Positions 51,106-60,416 are shown, counted from the first letter of the stretch. The stretch is 64,000 nt of DNA from Amycolatopsis nivea (GCF_004522235.1 NZ_SDLT01000009.1:1-64000); one strand, 5' to 3'. Made by a program: numbers and translations. The notes: generated by a model not told the origin, from the letters alone.

Positions 51106-52266
51106 TCAGCGGGGCGCGACGGCGGCATCGGTCATCGTGGTCAGGTAATCGTCGTCGGCGGGGGCCGCGTTCTCGTGCGGAATGACGACGGCACGGTCGG
51201 GGCTGACCGCGAAAGTGTGTTCCTCGCCGGCGGTCGGGACGGATTCCGCGGACAGTTCGGCCGTTTCGGTGCGCACGCGCATGGGGAGCCCTTCCGCGCG
51301 GACGAGAAGGTTGACGGCACTGCCGAGGTAGGTCGTGCGCTCGACAGTTCCGCCGAACGCACCGGGCCCGGAACCCTGCGGGGACAGCCGCGCATGCGCG
51401 GCGCGAAACGCGATGTCGGCCCGGTCCCCGATCGAAACCTCGCCGGTCGCGATCCCGGAGAAGACCAGCGAAGTGTCGTCGACCCGCACGTCGGCAGTCT
51501 TCCCGTGCACGCCGGTGACCGTCCCGGGCAGAATGTTCTGAAAGCCCATGAAATCCGCGACATACGCGGAATTCGGGCGGTCGTACAGGTCGCTCGGCGT
51601 GCCGGACTGGACGATCACGCCCTCGCTCATCACGATGATCCGGTCGGACAGCGTGATCGCTTCCTCCTGGTCGTGCGTCACGTAGACCGACGTCGTCTCG
51701 AACCGGTTGTGCAGCGAGCGCACCTGCTGGCCCATCTGGTACCGCAGTTTGCTGTCCAAATTGGACAGCGGCTCGTCGTAGAAAATGATCCCCGGCCGGG
51801 CGGCCAGCGCACGGGCAAGGGCCACGCGCTGCTGCTGACCGCCCGACAGGGCGGTGACCGAACGCTTCCCGAGGTCGGACAGACCGACCGCGTCCAGCAT
51901 TTCCTGCACCCGCTGCGCACGCTCCCGGCCGGGCATCCGCGCGACCTTCAGCGGGTACGCGACGTTGTCCGTGACGCTCAGGTGCGGCCACAGCGCATAG
52001 CTCTGGAACACCATGCCGACCTGGCGTTTGTCCGCGGGCACGAACGTGCGCCGCGCGGTGTCGACCACGACCCGGTCGCCCATGACGATCCGGCCCGAGG
52101 TCGGCCGTTCCAGCCCGGCCAGGCAGCGCAACGTCGTGGTCTTGCCGCAGCCCGAGGGGCCGAGCAGCGTCACGAACTGCCCCGACTCGATCGTCAGATC
52201 CAGTTCGTGCAGCGCCGCCTTCGCGCCGTACTTCTTGGTGAGTCCGGATACCTGGACCTCGGTCAT
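51106..52266 (-). CDS. ABC transporter ATP-binding protein (FbpC/PotA type)
   Basis: 386 aa; ATG 52266 opens VQVSGLTKKYGAKAALHELD. Walker A GPSGCGKTTT, signature ALSGGQQQRVALARALAA, Walker B GIIFYDEPLSNLDSKL, H-loop YVTHDQEEA, then a TOBE regulatory domain (about 285-365). Ferric-iron/polyamine/thiamine-type importers have this component. The gene order is permease - binding protein - ATPase, all on one strand with gaps of 16 and 38 nt, then the amidohydrolase. Confidence 0.92.
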   Translation of the reverse strand: MTEVQVSGLTKKYGAKAALHELDLTIESGQFVTLLGPSGCGKTTTLRCLAGLERPTSGRIVMGDRVVVDTARRTFVPADKRQVGMVFQSYALWPHLSVTDNVAYPLKVARMPGRERAQRVQEMLDAVGLSDLGKRSVTALSGGQQQRVALARALAARPGIIFYDEPLSNLDSKLRYQMGQQVRSLHNRFETTSVYVTHDQEEAITLSDRIIVMSEGVIVQSGTPSDLYDRPNSAYVADFMGFQNILPGTVTGVHGKTADVRVDDTSLVFSGIATGEVSIGDRADIAFRAAHARLSPQGSGPGAFGGTVERTTYLGSAVNLLVRAEGLPMRVRTETAELSAESVPTAGEEHTFAVSPDRAVVIPHENAAPADDDYLTTMTDAAVAPR

Positions 52267-52304
52267 CGTGACCTGCGCTTTCTCTTCGGCCGGGAGGCGA
52301 GGTG

Positions 52305-53420
52305 CTACTTCTTGAACGCCTGGGTGATGAAGTCGAAGTACGGCTTGTTGAACGCGGGGTCGGGGTTCGAGAACGGCAGCCGCGGCAGCTTGTCGAGCGA
52401 CGGCAGTCCCGGCGGGCCGGGCGCGGTCGGCGTGCGGCCGTAGGAATTGTCCTTCTCCGCCAGCGCTTTCTGGCCTTCCGGCGAGTACAGCCAGTTGACG
52501 TACAGCTGCGCGGCCTCGGCGTGCGGCGCGTTCTTGATCAGGCACAGTGCCGAGCGCGCCATGTAGTTTCCGCCGTCCTCCAGCGGGAACACCATGTCGA
52601 TCGGCGCGCCCTTCTTCTTCTGCGCCTCGAAGTAGCCCTGGTACACGGCGATGCCGACCGGGAACCGGCCGCTGGCGACGTCTGTGGGCACCATCGGCTC
52701 GGATTGAGATATCTGCAGGTCCTGCGCGGCCAGCTTCTCCAGGTAGGAGCGGCCCCACTTCTTCTCGTTTTCCGGCAGCATCAGCGATTCGAGGATGTAC
52801 CGGATGCCGCCGGGCACGGTCATGTCGCCGACCGCGATCTTGCCCTTCCACTTCGGGTCGAGCAGGTCGTGCCAGTTCTTCGGCGCGTCCTGCTTCTGCA
52901 CCTGGTCGGTGTTGTAGACGAAACCGAAGTAGCGCAAGGCGAAATAGGTGAGCCGGCCGTCGTTGTCGGTCGGGATCTTGAACCCGGGGTCGGCGGTGCG
53001 CACGTCCGCGGTGGTGCAGATGTTCGGCTTCGCCGCCGCCTGCGGGGATTCGCCGCCGACGTAGATGTCCGCGATCCGGTTCCCGCTCTGCGCCTCGGTG
53101 TCGAGCTTGGTGAGGATCTGCGCGTCCGCCTGGTCCTGCGGGAGCAGCTTGATCCCGGGGAAGCGCTTGGTGAACACGTCGTTCATCGCCTGGTTCGCGG
53201 TCACCCCGGGCCCGTACAGCACGAGCTGGGTGTGGTTGGCCGCGAACGCCTTGTCGTACAGCTCGTTCATGTACTTGTTGGCCGCCGCGGACGCACCGGG
53301 GACCTCGACCGGGGTGCTCGACTTGGTCGCGCCCGCCGACGCGCAGGCGGTGAGCGAGACGAGCAGCCCGGCGGTGAGCGCCAGCGCTGGCGCGCGCAGT
53401 TTCGTGCGGGAGAACTTCAT
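52305..53420 (-). CDS. ABC transporter substrate-binding lipoprotein
   Basis: 371 aa. Lipoprotein signal: basic start, hydrophobic ALALTAGLLVSLTACASAG with lipobox LTAC (Cys about 26). Mature region is a type II periplasmic binding protein of the iron/spermidine-like family (FPGIKLLPQDQADAQILTKL, NWHDLLDPKWKGKIAVGDMT, SEPMVPTDVASGRFPVGIAV, ALAEKDNSYGRTP). No Tyr-based iron site can be asserted. Contains an ATA Ile codon and TCT inside TGAGATATCT (52705-52714), part of the TATCTCA motif family. Confidence 0.92.
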   Translation of the reverse strand: MKFSRTKLRAPALALTAGLLVSLTACASAGATKSSTPVEVPGASAAANKYMNELYDKAFAANHTQLVLYGPGVTANQAMNDVFTKRFPGIKLLPQDQADAQILTKLDTEAQSGNRIADIYVGGESPQAAAKPNICTTADVRTADPGFKIPTDNDGRLTYFALRYFGFVYNTDQVQKQDAPKNWHDLLDPKWKGKIAVGDMTVPGGIRYILESLMLPENEKKWGRSYLEKLAAQDLQISQSEPMVPTDVASGRFPVGIAVYQGYFEAQKKKGAPIDMVFPLEDGGNYMARSALCLIKNAPHAEAAQLYVNWLYSPEGQKALAEKDNSYGRTPTAPGPPGLPSLDKLPRLPFSNPDPAFNKPYFDFITQAFKK

Positions 53421-53436
53421 TGTTCTTCCTCTCGGG

Positions 53437-55203
53437 TCAGTGGGTGATGCGGGAGAACGAGCCGGACAACTGGTCGGTGCGGCGGCCGAGGATCCGGCCG
53501 CCGAGCTTGACGGACACCGCGGCGAGCGCGAGGACGGCGAACGCGGCGAGCAGGATGATCATGAACAGCGCCGCGCCGCGGGACATCTCGCCGGTGAGGA
53601 ACTGCTGGAAGGCGGTCAATGAAACGGGTTCCAGCCCGGGCGGAGCCAGCAGCATCGGCACGGCGAGGTTGCCCGAGATGAACAGCGCGGAGAGGAACCA
53701 GCCGGCCAGGAAGCTCGGGATGACCAGGCGCAGCACGATGGTCACCAGCACCCGGCCCGCGCTCGCGCCGGACATCCGCCCGGCCTCCTCCAGTTCGGGC
53801 GACAGCTGGGCGAGCGCGCCCTCGGCGATCCGGCTGGACACCGGGATCGTGGCGACGACCAGCACGAGCGTCATCAGGAACGCCGAACCGTAGAGCCCGC
53901 GGAACGCCGGGAGGTAAAGCACGGCGAACATGTAGGCGAGGCCGAGCACGACGCCGGGCAGCGCCCACGGAATCCAGACGGCGAACGAGGTGTAGCTGCG
54001 CAGGAATCCCCGGCGCCGCGCGGTGACGTACGTCGTGAGCAGCGCGATCGAGATCGAGCCGAAGCCGCCGATGACCGCGAGCCACGCGGTGAGCGCGAGG
54101 CTCGAGCTGAACTGCGGGTCGGTGAGCATCGTGACGTAGTTGTCCAGGGTCAGCCCGGTGCTCATCACCCCGAAGATCGGCTGCAGGCTGCCGAGCACCA
54201 TCGCGAACAGCGGCAGCAGGAAGTTCAGCAGCACCACCACGACGATCAGCGCGGACAGCACCCAGCGGATCGGGCCCAGCTCCTGCGGATCGCGCCGCGA
54301 CGTCTTGCCGGTGAGCGTGGTGAAGCTGCGGCCGCGCAGCATCCAGCGCTGCGCCAGGAACAACAGCAGCACCAGCAGGATCAGCACGAGCGACAGCGCG
54401 AACGCCTTGGTGTACTCGGCTGGCGCCTCATCCCGGACGTAGTGATATATCTGCGTCGAGAAGACGTAGATGCCCGCCTGGCGGCCGATCAACTGCGGTC
54501 CGTCGAACGACTGGAACACCAGCACCGCGATCAGCAGGGCCGCGCCGGTGATCGCCGGGCCGACCGACGGGATCGTGATGGTGAAGAAGGTCCGCACCGT
54601 GCCCGCGCCGCTGATCGCCGCGGCCTCGTCGAGCGACTGGTCGCGGTTCTTGAACGCGCCGAGCAGCAGCAGGTACGCGAACGGCATGTAGCCGAGCGAC
54701 GTCAGCAGGATCAGCCCGCCCCAGCCCTGGATGTTGATCAGCGGGCCGTGCGTGCCGAGCTCCCGGCCGAACTGGTTGAGCAGGCCGTTCTGCGCGTTGC
54801 CGAGCATGATCCAGCCGAGGGTGTGAAACAGCGGCGGGACGAACAGGTTGATCACCATGATCGGCGTGAGCAGCTTGCGGCCGGGCACGTTCGTGTTGGC
54901 CGCGATCCAGGCGAACAGCCCGCCGCCGGCCACCGAGATGGTGCCGCACACGACGACCAGCACGATCGAGTTCCACAGCGTGTGCCACGTTTCCGGGGCC
55001 TCGAACGCGGCGAGCAGGCCGCCCATGGTGAACGGCATGTTGTCCGAGGGCAGCCCGTCGCGGAAGGCGCCGAGCACGATCATCGCGACCGGATAGACGA
55101 AAATCAGCGTGAGCCCGGCGAGCAGGGTTGCTTTGAGCACACCGCCGGTCACCGAGCGGCGCATCGACGCTCGCCGGTCGTGCTCGAAAAGGCGCTCCGT
55201 CAC
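53437..55203 (-). CDS. ABC transporter permease, fused two-domain FbpB-like
   Basis: 588 aa from GTG 55203, with GGAAGGAA 9 nt upstream. Two binding-protein-dependent transport permease domains in one chain (TM region about 20-290 and 325-585). Each has the EAA-type loop: SLDEAAAISGAGTVRTFFTI and ELEEAGRMSGASAGRVLVTI. Fused permeases are typical of FbpB-type ferric and related importers. Next genes are the binding protein and ATPase, so the importer is complete. Confidence 0.92.
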   Translation of the reverse strand: MTERLFEHDRRASMRRSVTGGVLKATLLAGLTLIFVYPVAMIVLGAFRDGLPSDNMPFTMGGLLAAFEAPETWHTLWNSIVLVVVCGTISVAGGGLFAWIAANTNVPGRKLLTPIMVINLFVPPLFHTLGWIMLGNAQNGLLNQFGRELGTHGPLINIQGWGGLILLTSLGYMPFAYLLLLGAFKNRDQSLDEAAAISGAGTVRTFFTITIPSVGPAITGAALLIAVLVFQSFDGPQLIGRQAGIYVFSTQIYHYVRDEAPAEYTKAFALSLVLILLVLLLFLAQRWMLRGRSFTTLTGKTSRRDPQELGPIRWVLSALIVVVVLLNFLLPLFAMVLGSLQPIFGVMSTGLTLDNYVTMLTDPQFSSSLALTAWLAVIGGFGSISIALLTTYVTARRRGFLRSYTSFAVWIPWALPGVVLGLAYMFAVLYLPAFRGLYGSAFLMTLVLVVATIPVSSRIAEGALAQLSPELEEAGRMSGASAGRVLVTIVLRLVIPSFLAGWFLSALFISGNLAVPMLLAPPGLEPVSLTAFQQFLTGEMSRGAALFMIILLAAFAVLALAAVSVKLGGRILGRRTDQLSGSFSRITH

Positions 55204-55327
55204 TGCAGTCGTTCCTTCCTGCGAGCGGCCGGTTGCCCGCCGCGGGGACGAACCGCTCCGTCCGTCCTGCCGGTTAGCGTAAGAACTCGGGTGCGGCGGC
55301 TCATCGAGCGGCTCTCCGAAGTCCTTC

Positions 55328-55360
55328 CGGTTTCCTCCGACACGGTGTCGGAGGAAACCG
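55328..55360. terminator. Strong hairpin after the aminotransferase gene
   Basis: CGGTTTCCTCCGAC and GTCGGAGGAAACCG arms, 14 bp perfect, loop ACGGT, starting 5 bp past the aminotransferase stop. No T run, but position and strength fit a terminator that separates the aminotransferase from the ABC importer operon. Confidence 0.6.
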
Positions 55361-55364
55361 CTGA

Positions 55365-56414
55365 TCAGATCAGGGCGGCGAGCACCGCGTCGTTTTCCTC
55401 GGGCAGCCCGATCGTCACGCGCGCCCCGCCCGCCTTCGGGAACGGCCGCGCGAGCACGCCGCGAGCCTCCAAACGGGACAGCAGGTCGGCCGCGTTTCCC
55501 GGCAGGAAAAGGAAATTCGTCTGGCTCGGCACGAACGCGACGTTCGCCGCGGTCAGCGTGGCCTCGATCCGGGCGCGTTCGGAGACGATGACGGCGGTTC
55601 TTTCCTTCGCCACAGCCAATCCTTCCGCGCTCAACGCCGCGATGACCGCTGCCTCGGCCACGCTGTTGAGCGCGAAGCCGACAGACGTGCGGCGCAGTGC
55701 CTCCGCGATCCGCGGTGCGGCAGCGGCATAACCGACGCGGATGCCCGCCAAACCGTGTGCTTTGGACAGTGTCCGCAGCAGCACGAGATTCTCGAACTCG
55801 TCGAGCAATCCGACAGTCGCGTCCACCGGTTCGGCAGACACGAACTCGCGGTACGCCTCGTCGACAACAACCAGCACGCGCGACGGGACGCTTTTCAGGA
55901 AGTCGCGGATATCCTCGACCCCGCGCAGCCCGCCCGTCGGGTTGTTGGGATTGCAGAGGTAGACAATGCGGGTTTCCGGGCCGACCGCGGCGAGCATCGC
56001 GTCGAGATCCATCGCGCCGTTCGCGTCGAGACCGACCTCTGTGGACTCCGCGCCGGCGAGCGAAAGCGCCGCCGCGTACGCCTCGAAGGACGGCGCCGGG
56101 CGCACGCCGTGCACGCCGGGTTCGCAGACCAGGCGGGCGAGCGCGTGCAGCAGCGTGCCGGATCCGTTGTCGATCGCGATGCGCCCCGCGTCCAGACCCA
56201 TCGCCTCGGCGACCGCGGCGCGTGCCGCGGCACGGTGGTAATCGGGGTAGCGGTGGGCATTCCGGGCCGCTTCGGTCATCGCGGCGACGATGACGTCCGC
56301 GGGTGCCCACGGCATTTCGTTCTGGGACAAGCGGATCGGCGGCTGCGCACCGCGGGACGAGCGATCGGGGGCGGCGAGCACGCGGTCGACCACACTGCGG
56401 AGCTCCAGCAGCAT
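55365..56414 (-). CDS. PLP-dependent aminotransferase, fold type I (HisC-like)
   Basis: 349 aa. PLP lysine K218 in LLRTLSKAHGLAGIRVGY, Asp/Tyr pair VVDEAYREF, NPNNPTGG (157-162 region), GSGTLLHALARL. The sequence is of the histidinol-phosphate/aromatic aminotransferase class; not necessarily histidine synthesis, since no his genes surround it. Its promoter holds the 19-bp operator-like site A (56439-56457), shared with other genes of the region, so it is probably catabolic. Confidence 0.9.
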   Translation of the reverse strand: MLLELRSVVDRVLAAPDRSSRGAQPPIRLSQNEMPWAPADVIVAAMTEAARNAHRYPDYHRAAARAAVAEAMGLDAGRIAIDNGSGTLLHALARLVCEPGVHGVRPAPSFEAYAAALSLAGAESTEVGLDANGAMDLDAMLAAVGPETRIVYLCNPNNPTGGLRGVEDIRDFLKSVPSRVLVVVDEAYREFVSAEPVDATVGLLDEFENLVLLRTLSKAHGLAGIRVGYAAAAPRIAEALRRTSVGFALNSVAEAAVIAALSAEGLAVAKERTAVIVSERARIEATLTAANVAFVPSQTNFLFLPGNAADLLSRLEARGVLARPFPKAGGARVTIGLPEENDAVLAALI

Positions 56415-56438
56415 GCATCCTCCTCAAGCCGGACGATT

Positions 56439-56457
56439 AACTGTAATGAATATACAT
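56439..56457. promoter_or_regulatory. Shared 19-bp operator, site A (aminotransferase promoter)
   Basis: On the minus strand reads ATGTATATTCATTACAGTT; matches consensus RTCTATATTCATTRTAGAC shared with sites at 57280, 60363 and 61586. It is 24 bp before the aminotransferase start. Confidence 0.65.
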
Positions 56458-56503
56458 AATTCTGAGCGCGTGTACATCCATCAAGTTCGCCCGGATCAAG
56501 ATC

Positions 56504-57184
56504 TCAGGAAGGCCGAGCTGCCACGGCAGGTCGGCGGTGCCGCGAAATCGCCGACTCCGCCAGTTCGTGGTCGCGCTTCATGACCGCCTCGGCGAAGTCG
56601 AGGTGCGTGCGCAACCGCTCCTTCGTGGTCGGCGCGGTGACGCCCTCGAGCTTCGCGGCAATGATGTAGTCGACGAGATTCGTATACAGGCTGCGCAAAA
56701 GCTCGTTCGGCGACACCTGCGCGATGCGCGCGTGCAGCGCCCAGATCGCCGTCGGAGCCTCGGCGGAATCCCAGGCCGCCTTCAACGTGTCGGCGCACGC
56801 TGAGATATCAGCGATGTCCTCGTCGCTAGCGTTCTCGACCGCGTCGTGCAGCACCGAACCGTCGAGCGCGTCCAGCACGCGCAGGCAGTTCTCCACGGTC
56901 GCCTTACCCTCGCGCAGCTGGAGCAGCTGATCGCTCAGGTGCGTGAAGGGCGAACGCGTCGCGACGAAGATCCCGCCGCCCGGCCCCGGCTTGGCATCGA
57001 CGATGCCGCGGGCGCGCAGCAGTTGAATCGCCTCGCTCAACGTCGCCGGAGCGACCCCGAAGCGCGCCATCAGCTCCTGACGGCGCCCGACGAAGTGCCC
57101 GGCGCTCCAGCCCTCCGAGACGATCTCGTCCTCGAGCGCGCGAGCGACCTGGACGGCAGCGGCGGTGTTCGTGATCTGCGGCAA
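56504..57184 (-). CDS. GntR family transcriptional regulator (FadR-like, FCD domain)
   Basis: 226 aa. Winged helix about 10-80 (AGHFVGRRQELMARFGVAPA, TLSEAIQLLRARGIVDAKPG, PGGGIFVA), then an all-helical FCD-type domain (VENCLRVLDALDGSVLHDAV, TIWALHARIAQVSPNELLRS). Divergent from the M20 gene; the shared operator site B (57280-57298) lies in that gap. FCD regulators bind palindromes and respond to carboxylates, so this is the best candidate to bind the four sites. Contains TGAGATATCA at 56801. Confidence 0.9.
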   Translation of the reverse strand: MPQITNTAAAVQVARALEDEIVSEGWSAGHFVGRRQELMARFGVAPATLSEAIQLLRARGIVDAKPGPGGGIFVATRSPFTHLSDQLLQLREGKATVENCLRVLDALDGSVLHDAVENASDEDIADISACADTLKAAWDSAEAPTAIWALHARIAQVSPNELLRSLYTNLVDYIIAAKLEGVTAPTTKERLRTHLDFAEAVMKRDHELAESAISRHRRPAVAARPS

Positions 57185-57279
57185 GGGTCCTCCGAAGTAC
57201 TCGGTCCGGTGACGTCGCCGACGCGGGTCACGCGTAGTGACAGATTAGAGGCGCACCGGAACCCCGAACACCCGGCATC

Positions 57280-57298
57280 GTCTATATTGATTGTAGAC
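57280..57298. promoter_or_regulatory. Shared 19-bp operator, site B (GntR/M20 divergent promoter)
   Basis: GTCTATATTGATTGTAGAC, near-perfect palindrome (7 of 9 pairs), the most symmetric of the four sites. It is 96 bp from the GntR start and 53 bp from the M20 start. Confidence 0.75.
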
Positions 57299-57350
57299 AT
57301 TAGACGCATGCGTCACCAGCGCGGCACGCACCGTTGCCTAAGGAGCCCCC

Positions 57351-58523
57351 ATGCCGGTTTCCGCCCCCGCTGCCCTTCACTCAGAACTGGTCGCACTCCG
57401 CCGCACCCTCCACACCCACCCCGAAGCCGGGTTCGCCCTCCCGCACACCCAGCGAACCGTACTGTCCGCACTGTCTGGACTGGACCTGGAAGTAACCCCA
57501 GGCCCACCCGACTTCACCTCAATCGTCGCAGTACTGCGCGGTGCCCGCCCCGGCCCCTCGGTCCTCTTGCGCGCAGACATGGACGCCCTGCGCGTCACGG
57601 AGGAAACCGACCTGCCGTTCGCATCTCAGACGCCCGGGTTGATGCACGCCTGCGGCCACGACCTGCACACAGCCGCACTCGTCGGCGCAGCAAAACTCCT
57701 GAACGCCCACCGAGACGAGATCGCCGGCTCGGTTGTCTTCATGTTCGAACCAGGCGAAGAAGCCGGCGGCGGCGCACAACGCCTGATCGACGAGGGAATC
57801 CTCGCAGGCGTCGAGGCCGCATACGGCATTCACGTCCTGCCAGGCCGCTCCGGCGTATTCACCACCCGCCCCGGCTCGATCATGGCCGGAGCCAGCAGCC
57901 TGACGGTCCGAGTACGGGGCCGCAGCGGCCACGGCTCACGACCGCACCAAGCGGTGGACCCAGTCCCAGCCGCAGCCCAGATCATCTCGGCCCTGCACAC
58001 CTACGTCACCCGCCGGTTCCCGGTCTTCGACCCAGTTGTGCTGTCAGTGACCAAAATGCAGGCAAGCGACATCATCAACGCAATCCCAGACGAGGCAACA
58101 CTAGCCGCGACGATCCGCGCACTGTCCGCAGAGAGCGTAGAAATCCTGGCCCGCGAACTACCTTCACTAGCAACCGGAATCGCATCAGCCTTCGGCTGCC
58201 AAGCAGAGACGGAGTTCCGGTCGGTCTACCCAGTAACCGCGAACGACCCGAAAGCAGCAACACACGCGCTAACCGTGCTAGCCGACCTGTTCGGCACAGA
58301 ACGAGCCGTACCACTGGAACACCCGATCATGGCATCGGAAAGCTTCTCCGCGGTACTCAACGAGGTCCCAGGCGCCTTCATCTTCCTAGGCACCACACCA
58401 GAAGGAATCGACCCAGACACCGCAGAAATGAACCACTCCCCGCGCGCAATCTTCGACGACAACGTGCTCGGCGACCAAGCAACAGCACTAACAGCACTAG
58501 CCCTAAGCCACCTACGACCCTAA
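57351..58523 (+). CDS. M20 family amidohydrolase/carboxypeptidase (N-acyl amino acid hydrolase type)
   Basis: 390 aa. Metal-binding motifs of the M20D aminoacylase group: LRADMDALRVTEETDLPFAS, MHACGHDLHTAALVGAAKLL (HACGHD), FEPGEEAGGGAQRLIDEGIL (EE), AYGIHVLPG, then a dimerisation domain (SLTVRVRGRSGHGSRPHQAV) and late His in EMNHSPRAIF. Such enzymes split N-acyl amino acids such as hippurate or IAA-amino acids. Promoter holds site B. Codons in the second half end mostly in A, part of the A+C-rich zone before hairpin copy 3. Confidence 0.92.
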   Translation: MPVSAPAALHSELVALRRTLHTHPEAGFALPHTQRTVLSALSGLDLEVTPGPPDFTSIVAVLRGARPGPSVLLRADMDALRVTEETDLPFASQTPGLMHACGHDLHTAALVGAAKLLNAHRDEIAGSVVFMFEPGEEAGGGAQRLIDEGILAGVEAAYGIHVLPGRSGVFTTRPGSIMAGASSLTVRVRGRSGHGSRPHQAVDPVPAAAQIISALHTYVTRRFPVFDPVVLSVTKMQASDIINAIPDEATLAATIRALSAESVEILARELPSLATGIASAFGCQAETEFRSVYPVTANDPKAATHALTVLADLFGTERAVPLEHPIMASESFSAVLNEVPGAFIFLGTTPEGIDPDTAEMNHSPRAIFDDNVLGDQATALTALALSHLRP

Positions 58524-58570
58524 AAACCGCACCGGTGCACCCACCCATCGAGGCACCCAGCCCCTCCCCC

Positions 58571-58676
58571 GCACCCCGATACGAAGCCTCCCTGCGGTCT
58601 GGGGGTGCTTGTCAAGGCATCTTTCCCGCCTTGACAAGCACCCCCAGACCGTCAGCACAATCAACCTTCGGGGTGC
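58571..58676. repeat. Long hairpin element, copy 3
   Basis: Inner stem 58595-58618 with 58628-58651, 24 bp perfect, loop ATCTTTCCC; core GGGTGCTTGTCAAGGC identical to copies 1 and 2; lower stem CGGTCTGG paired with CCAGACCG, so it covaries with the other copies. Outer stem GCACCCCGA (58571-58579) with TTCGGGGTGC (58667-58676). A TCGCC/GGCGA mini-hairpin follows near 58700. Lies between the convergent M20 and TPP-enzyme genes and is preceded by a degenerate 41-bp unit (58541). Confidence 0.92.
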
Positions 58677-58731
58677 CCCACGCAACCAAGAGGCCAATGT
58701 CGCCGCCCGGCGACGAGGCCCGAACCATCCC

Positions 58732-60342
58732 TCAATGCTTCTCGTGAATCAACGGCCAAGGAGAAGGAAACACCCCCACCGGCACCTTAACCACCGCAGG
58801 CCGCCCCGCCGCAATAGCCGCCCCGACCTGCTTCTCCACCGCCCCAGCATCCTCAGCCAGCGCAAAATCCAGCCCAAACGCCCGAGTCAGCAGCTCAAAA
58901 TCAGGATTAGTCAACTCAGACCCAATAAACCGCCCACCGTAAGTATCCCGCTGAATCCGCCAAACATTCCCAAACCGAGAATCCTCAAACAACACAGTAA
59001 CCAACGGAATCCCATACTTCTTAGCAGTAGCGAACTCCTGCAAAGACCACCCGATCCCGCCATCCCCGGTGACCGCGACCACCGGCCGCCCCCCAGCCCC
59101 CACCGCGGCCCCCAGCGCAGTAGGCATCGCATACCCGAGAGTCCCCTGATACCCAGGCCACACATAAGACCGAGGCGCCTGCACCGGAAACCCGTACGTA
59201 GACACATACCCGATCTGCGTCAGCTCATTGACAAAAACCCCGTCCTCCGGCAACACAGCCCGAATAGCGTCCACGAACTCCATCTGCGGCCCAGCCTGCG
59301 CCCGAATCCGCGCAGCACAGTTCTCCCGCAACCGAACCAGCTCAGCCCCCCAACCAGCCCGAGGCGACAGCCGCCCAACCAACGCCTCCAACACCGCAAC
59401 AGCATCAGCATTGACCGCAAGATCCGGCCGGCGCGGCGCGCGAAGATCAGCCGCATCGATATTCACCAACGCCAGCCGAGCATCCCCAATATTCAACTGC
59501 TGCCCAAACGGCGTCAGAAACCGGCTACCGAACGAAACCACAAGATCCGCCGTAGCCCGCAGTTCCCACAAAGCAAAGGCAGGCAACGCATGCGGATCCC
59601 GAGCATCAATCGCCCCCCGCCCGTTCTCGCTCATCACCACCGGCGCGTCCAGCAGCTCAGCAAGCCGGGCCAGCAACTTGAACGCCCGCGGATCCCGCAT
59701 CCCCCCGCCGACATGGATCACCGGCCGCTCGGACGCCGCCAGCAGCCGCACGAGTTCGACAACGTCCCGCTCCGGTGCCTCCGGCTCCCGCACCCCGAAC
59801 GGCTCCCCCGGGTTGAGATCCGCGACCGCGTGCAACAGATCCGGCCCCAGCTCCAGCGCGACCGGACGAGGCCGTCCAGTCCGCATCTGCCGGAACCCCT
59901 CGTGCACCAGATCCGGGATCTCCTCGACCCGCTTGGGCCGCGCCGACCACTTGGTCAGCCCCTGAACCGTGTCCGTCTGCCGGGGAATCTCGTGCAGCGC
60001 CCCGAGCCCGGACCCCACGAGCGGCGACGGAATCGTCCCCGCCAGCAGCATCACCTGCGACGAACAGGCGTACGCCGTTGCCATCCCAGCGCCGGCGTTC
60101 AGCACTCCAGGGCCCGGCACGACCATCGCCACCCCGGGACGGCCGGAAGTGCGGTAGTAGCCGTCCGCCATGTAGCTGGTCGCCTGCTCGTGCCGCGGAA
60201 CGACCAGTTCCAGCTCGTCGCGCTTGCGGTACATGCCGTCGGTGAGCCCGTCCAGCTGGACCCCGGGAATGCCGAAGACCGTGTCGACGCCCTCGCTGAT
60301 GAGCGCGCTGGCGAGCGCGTCACCGCCTGTCATCTGTGCCAT
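58732..60342 (-). CDS. Thiamine pyrophosphate-dependent enzyme (acetolactate synthase/2-oxo acid decarboxylase family)
   Basis: 536 aa from ATG 60342. Three ThDP domains: N-terminal pyrimidine-binding with catalytic Glu in VPRHEQATSYMADGYYRTSG, a middle domain (RDVVELVRLLAASERPVIHV), and C-terminal TPP/metal motif VVAVTGDGGIGWSLQEFATA with LVTVLFEDSRFGNV. Size and motifs fit IlvB-like carboligases or benzoylformate/indolepyruvate-type decarboxylases; no small ALS subunit is nearby, which favours decarboxylation. Site C lies in its promoter. The 3' third is rich in T-ending codons. Confidence 0.9.
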   Translation of the reverse strand: MAQMTGGDALASALISEGVDTVFGIPGVQLDGLTDGMYRKRDELELVVPRHEQATSYMADGYYRTSGRPGVAMVVPGPGVLNAGAGMATAYACSSQVMLLAGTIPSPLVGSGLGALHEIPRQTDTVQGLTKWSARPKRVEEIPDLVHEGFRQMRTGRPRPVALELGPDLLHAVADLNPGEPFGVREPEAPERDVVELVRLLAASERPVIHVGGGMRDPRAFKLLARLAELLDAPVVMSENGRGAIDARDPHALPAFALWELRATADLVVSFGSRFLTPFGQQLNIGDARLALVNIDAADLRAPRRPDLAVNADAVAVLEALVGRLSPRAGWGAELVRLRENCAARIRAQAGPQMEFVDAIRAVLPEDGVFVNELTQIGYVSTYGFPVQAPRSYVWPGYQGTLGYAMPTALGAAVGAGGRPVVAVTGDGGIGWSLQEFATAKKYGIPLVTVLFEDSRFGNVWRIQRDTYGGRFIGSELTNPDFELLTRAFGLDFALAEDAGAVEKQVGAAIAAGRPAVVKVPVGVFPSPWPLIHEKH

Positions 60343-60362
60343 GCGGATCCCTCTCGTCAAAT

Positions 60363-60381
60363 GTCTATAATGAATATAGAT
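60363..60381. promoter_or_regulatory. Shared 19-bp operator, site C (TPP-enzyme/PucR divergent promoter)
   Basis: TCTATAATGAATATAGA core palindrome (60364-60380). The minus strand reads ATCTATATTCATTATAGAC, the best match to the consensus. It is 20 bp from the TPP-enzyme start and 35 bp from the PucR start. Confidence 0.75.
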
Positions 60382-60416
60382 CAAATCTCGGGCAGCTGGC
60401 AACGGAAGAGGCGAGC

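Noticed and set aside
53437..56427. 996-codon open frame suggesting a permease fused to upstream sequence
   Set aside because: Only the part from GTG 55203 is a permease; the upstream part is out of frame with the aminotransferase gene that occupies it and has no similarity.
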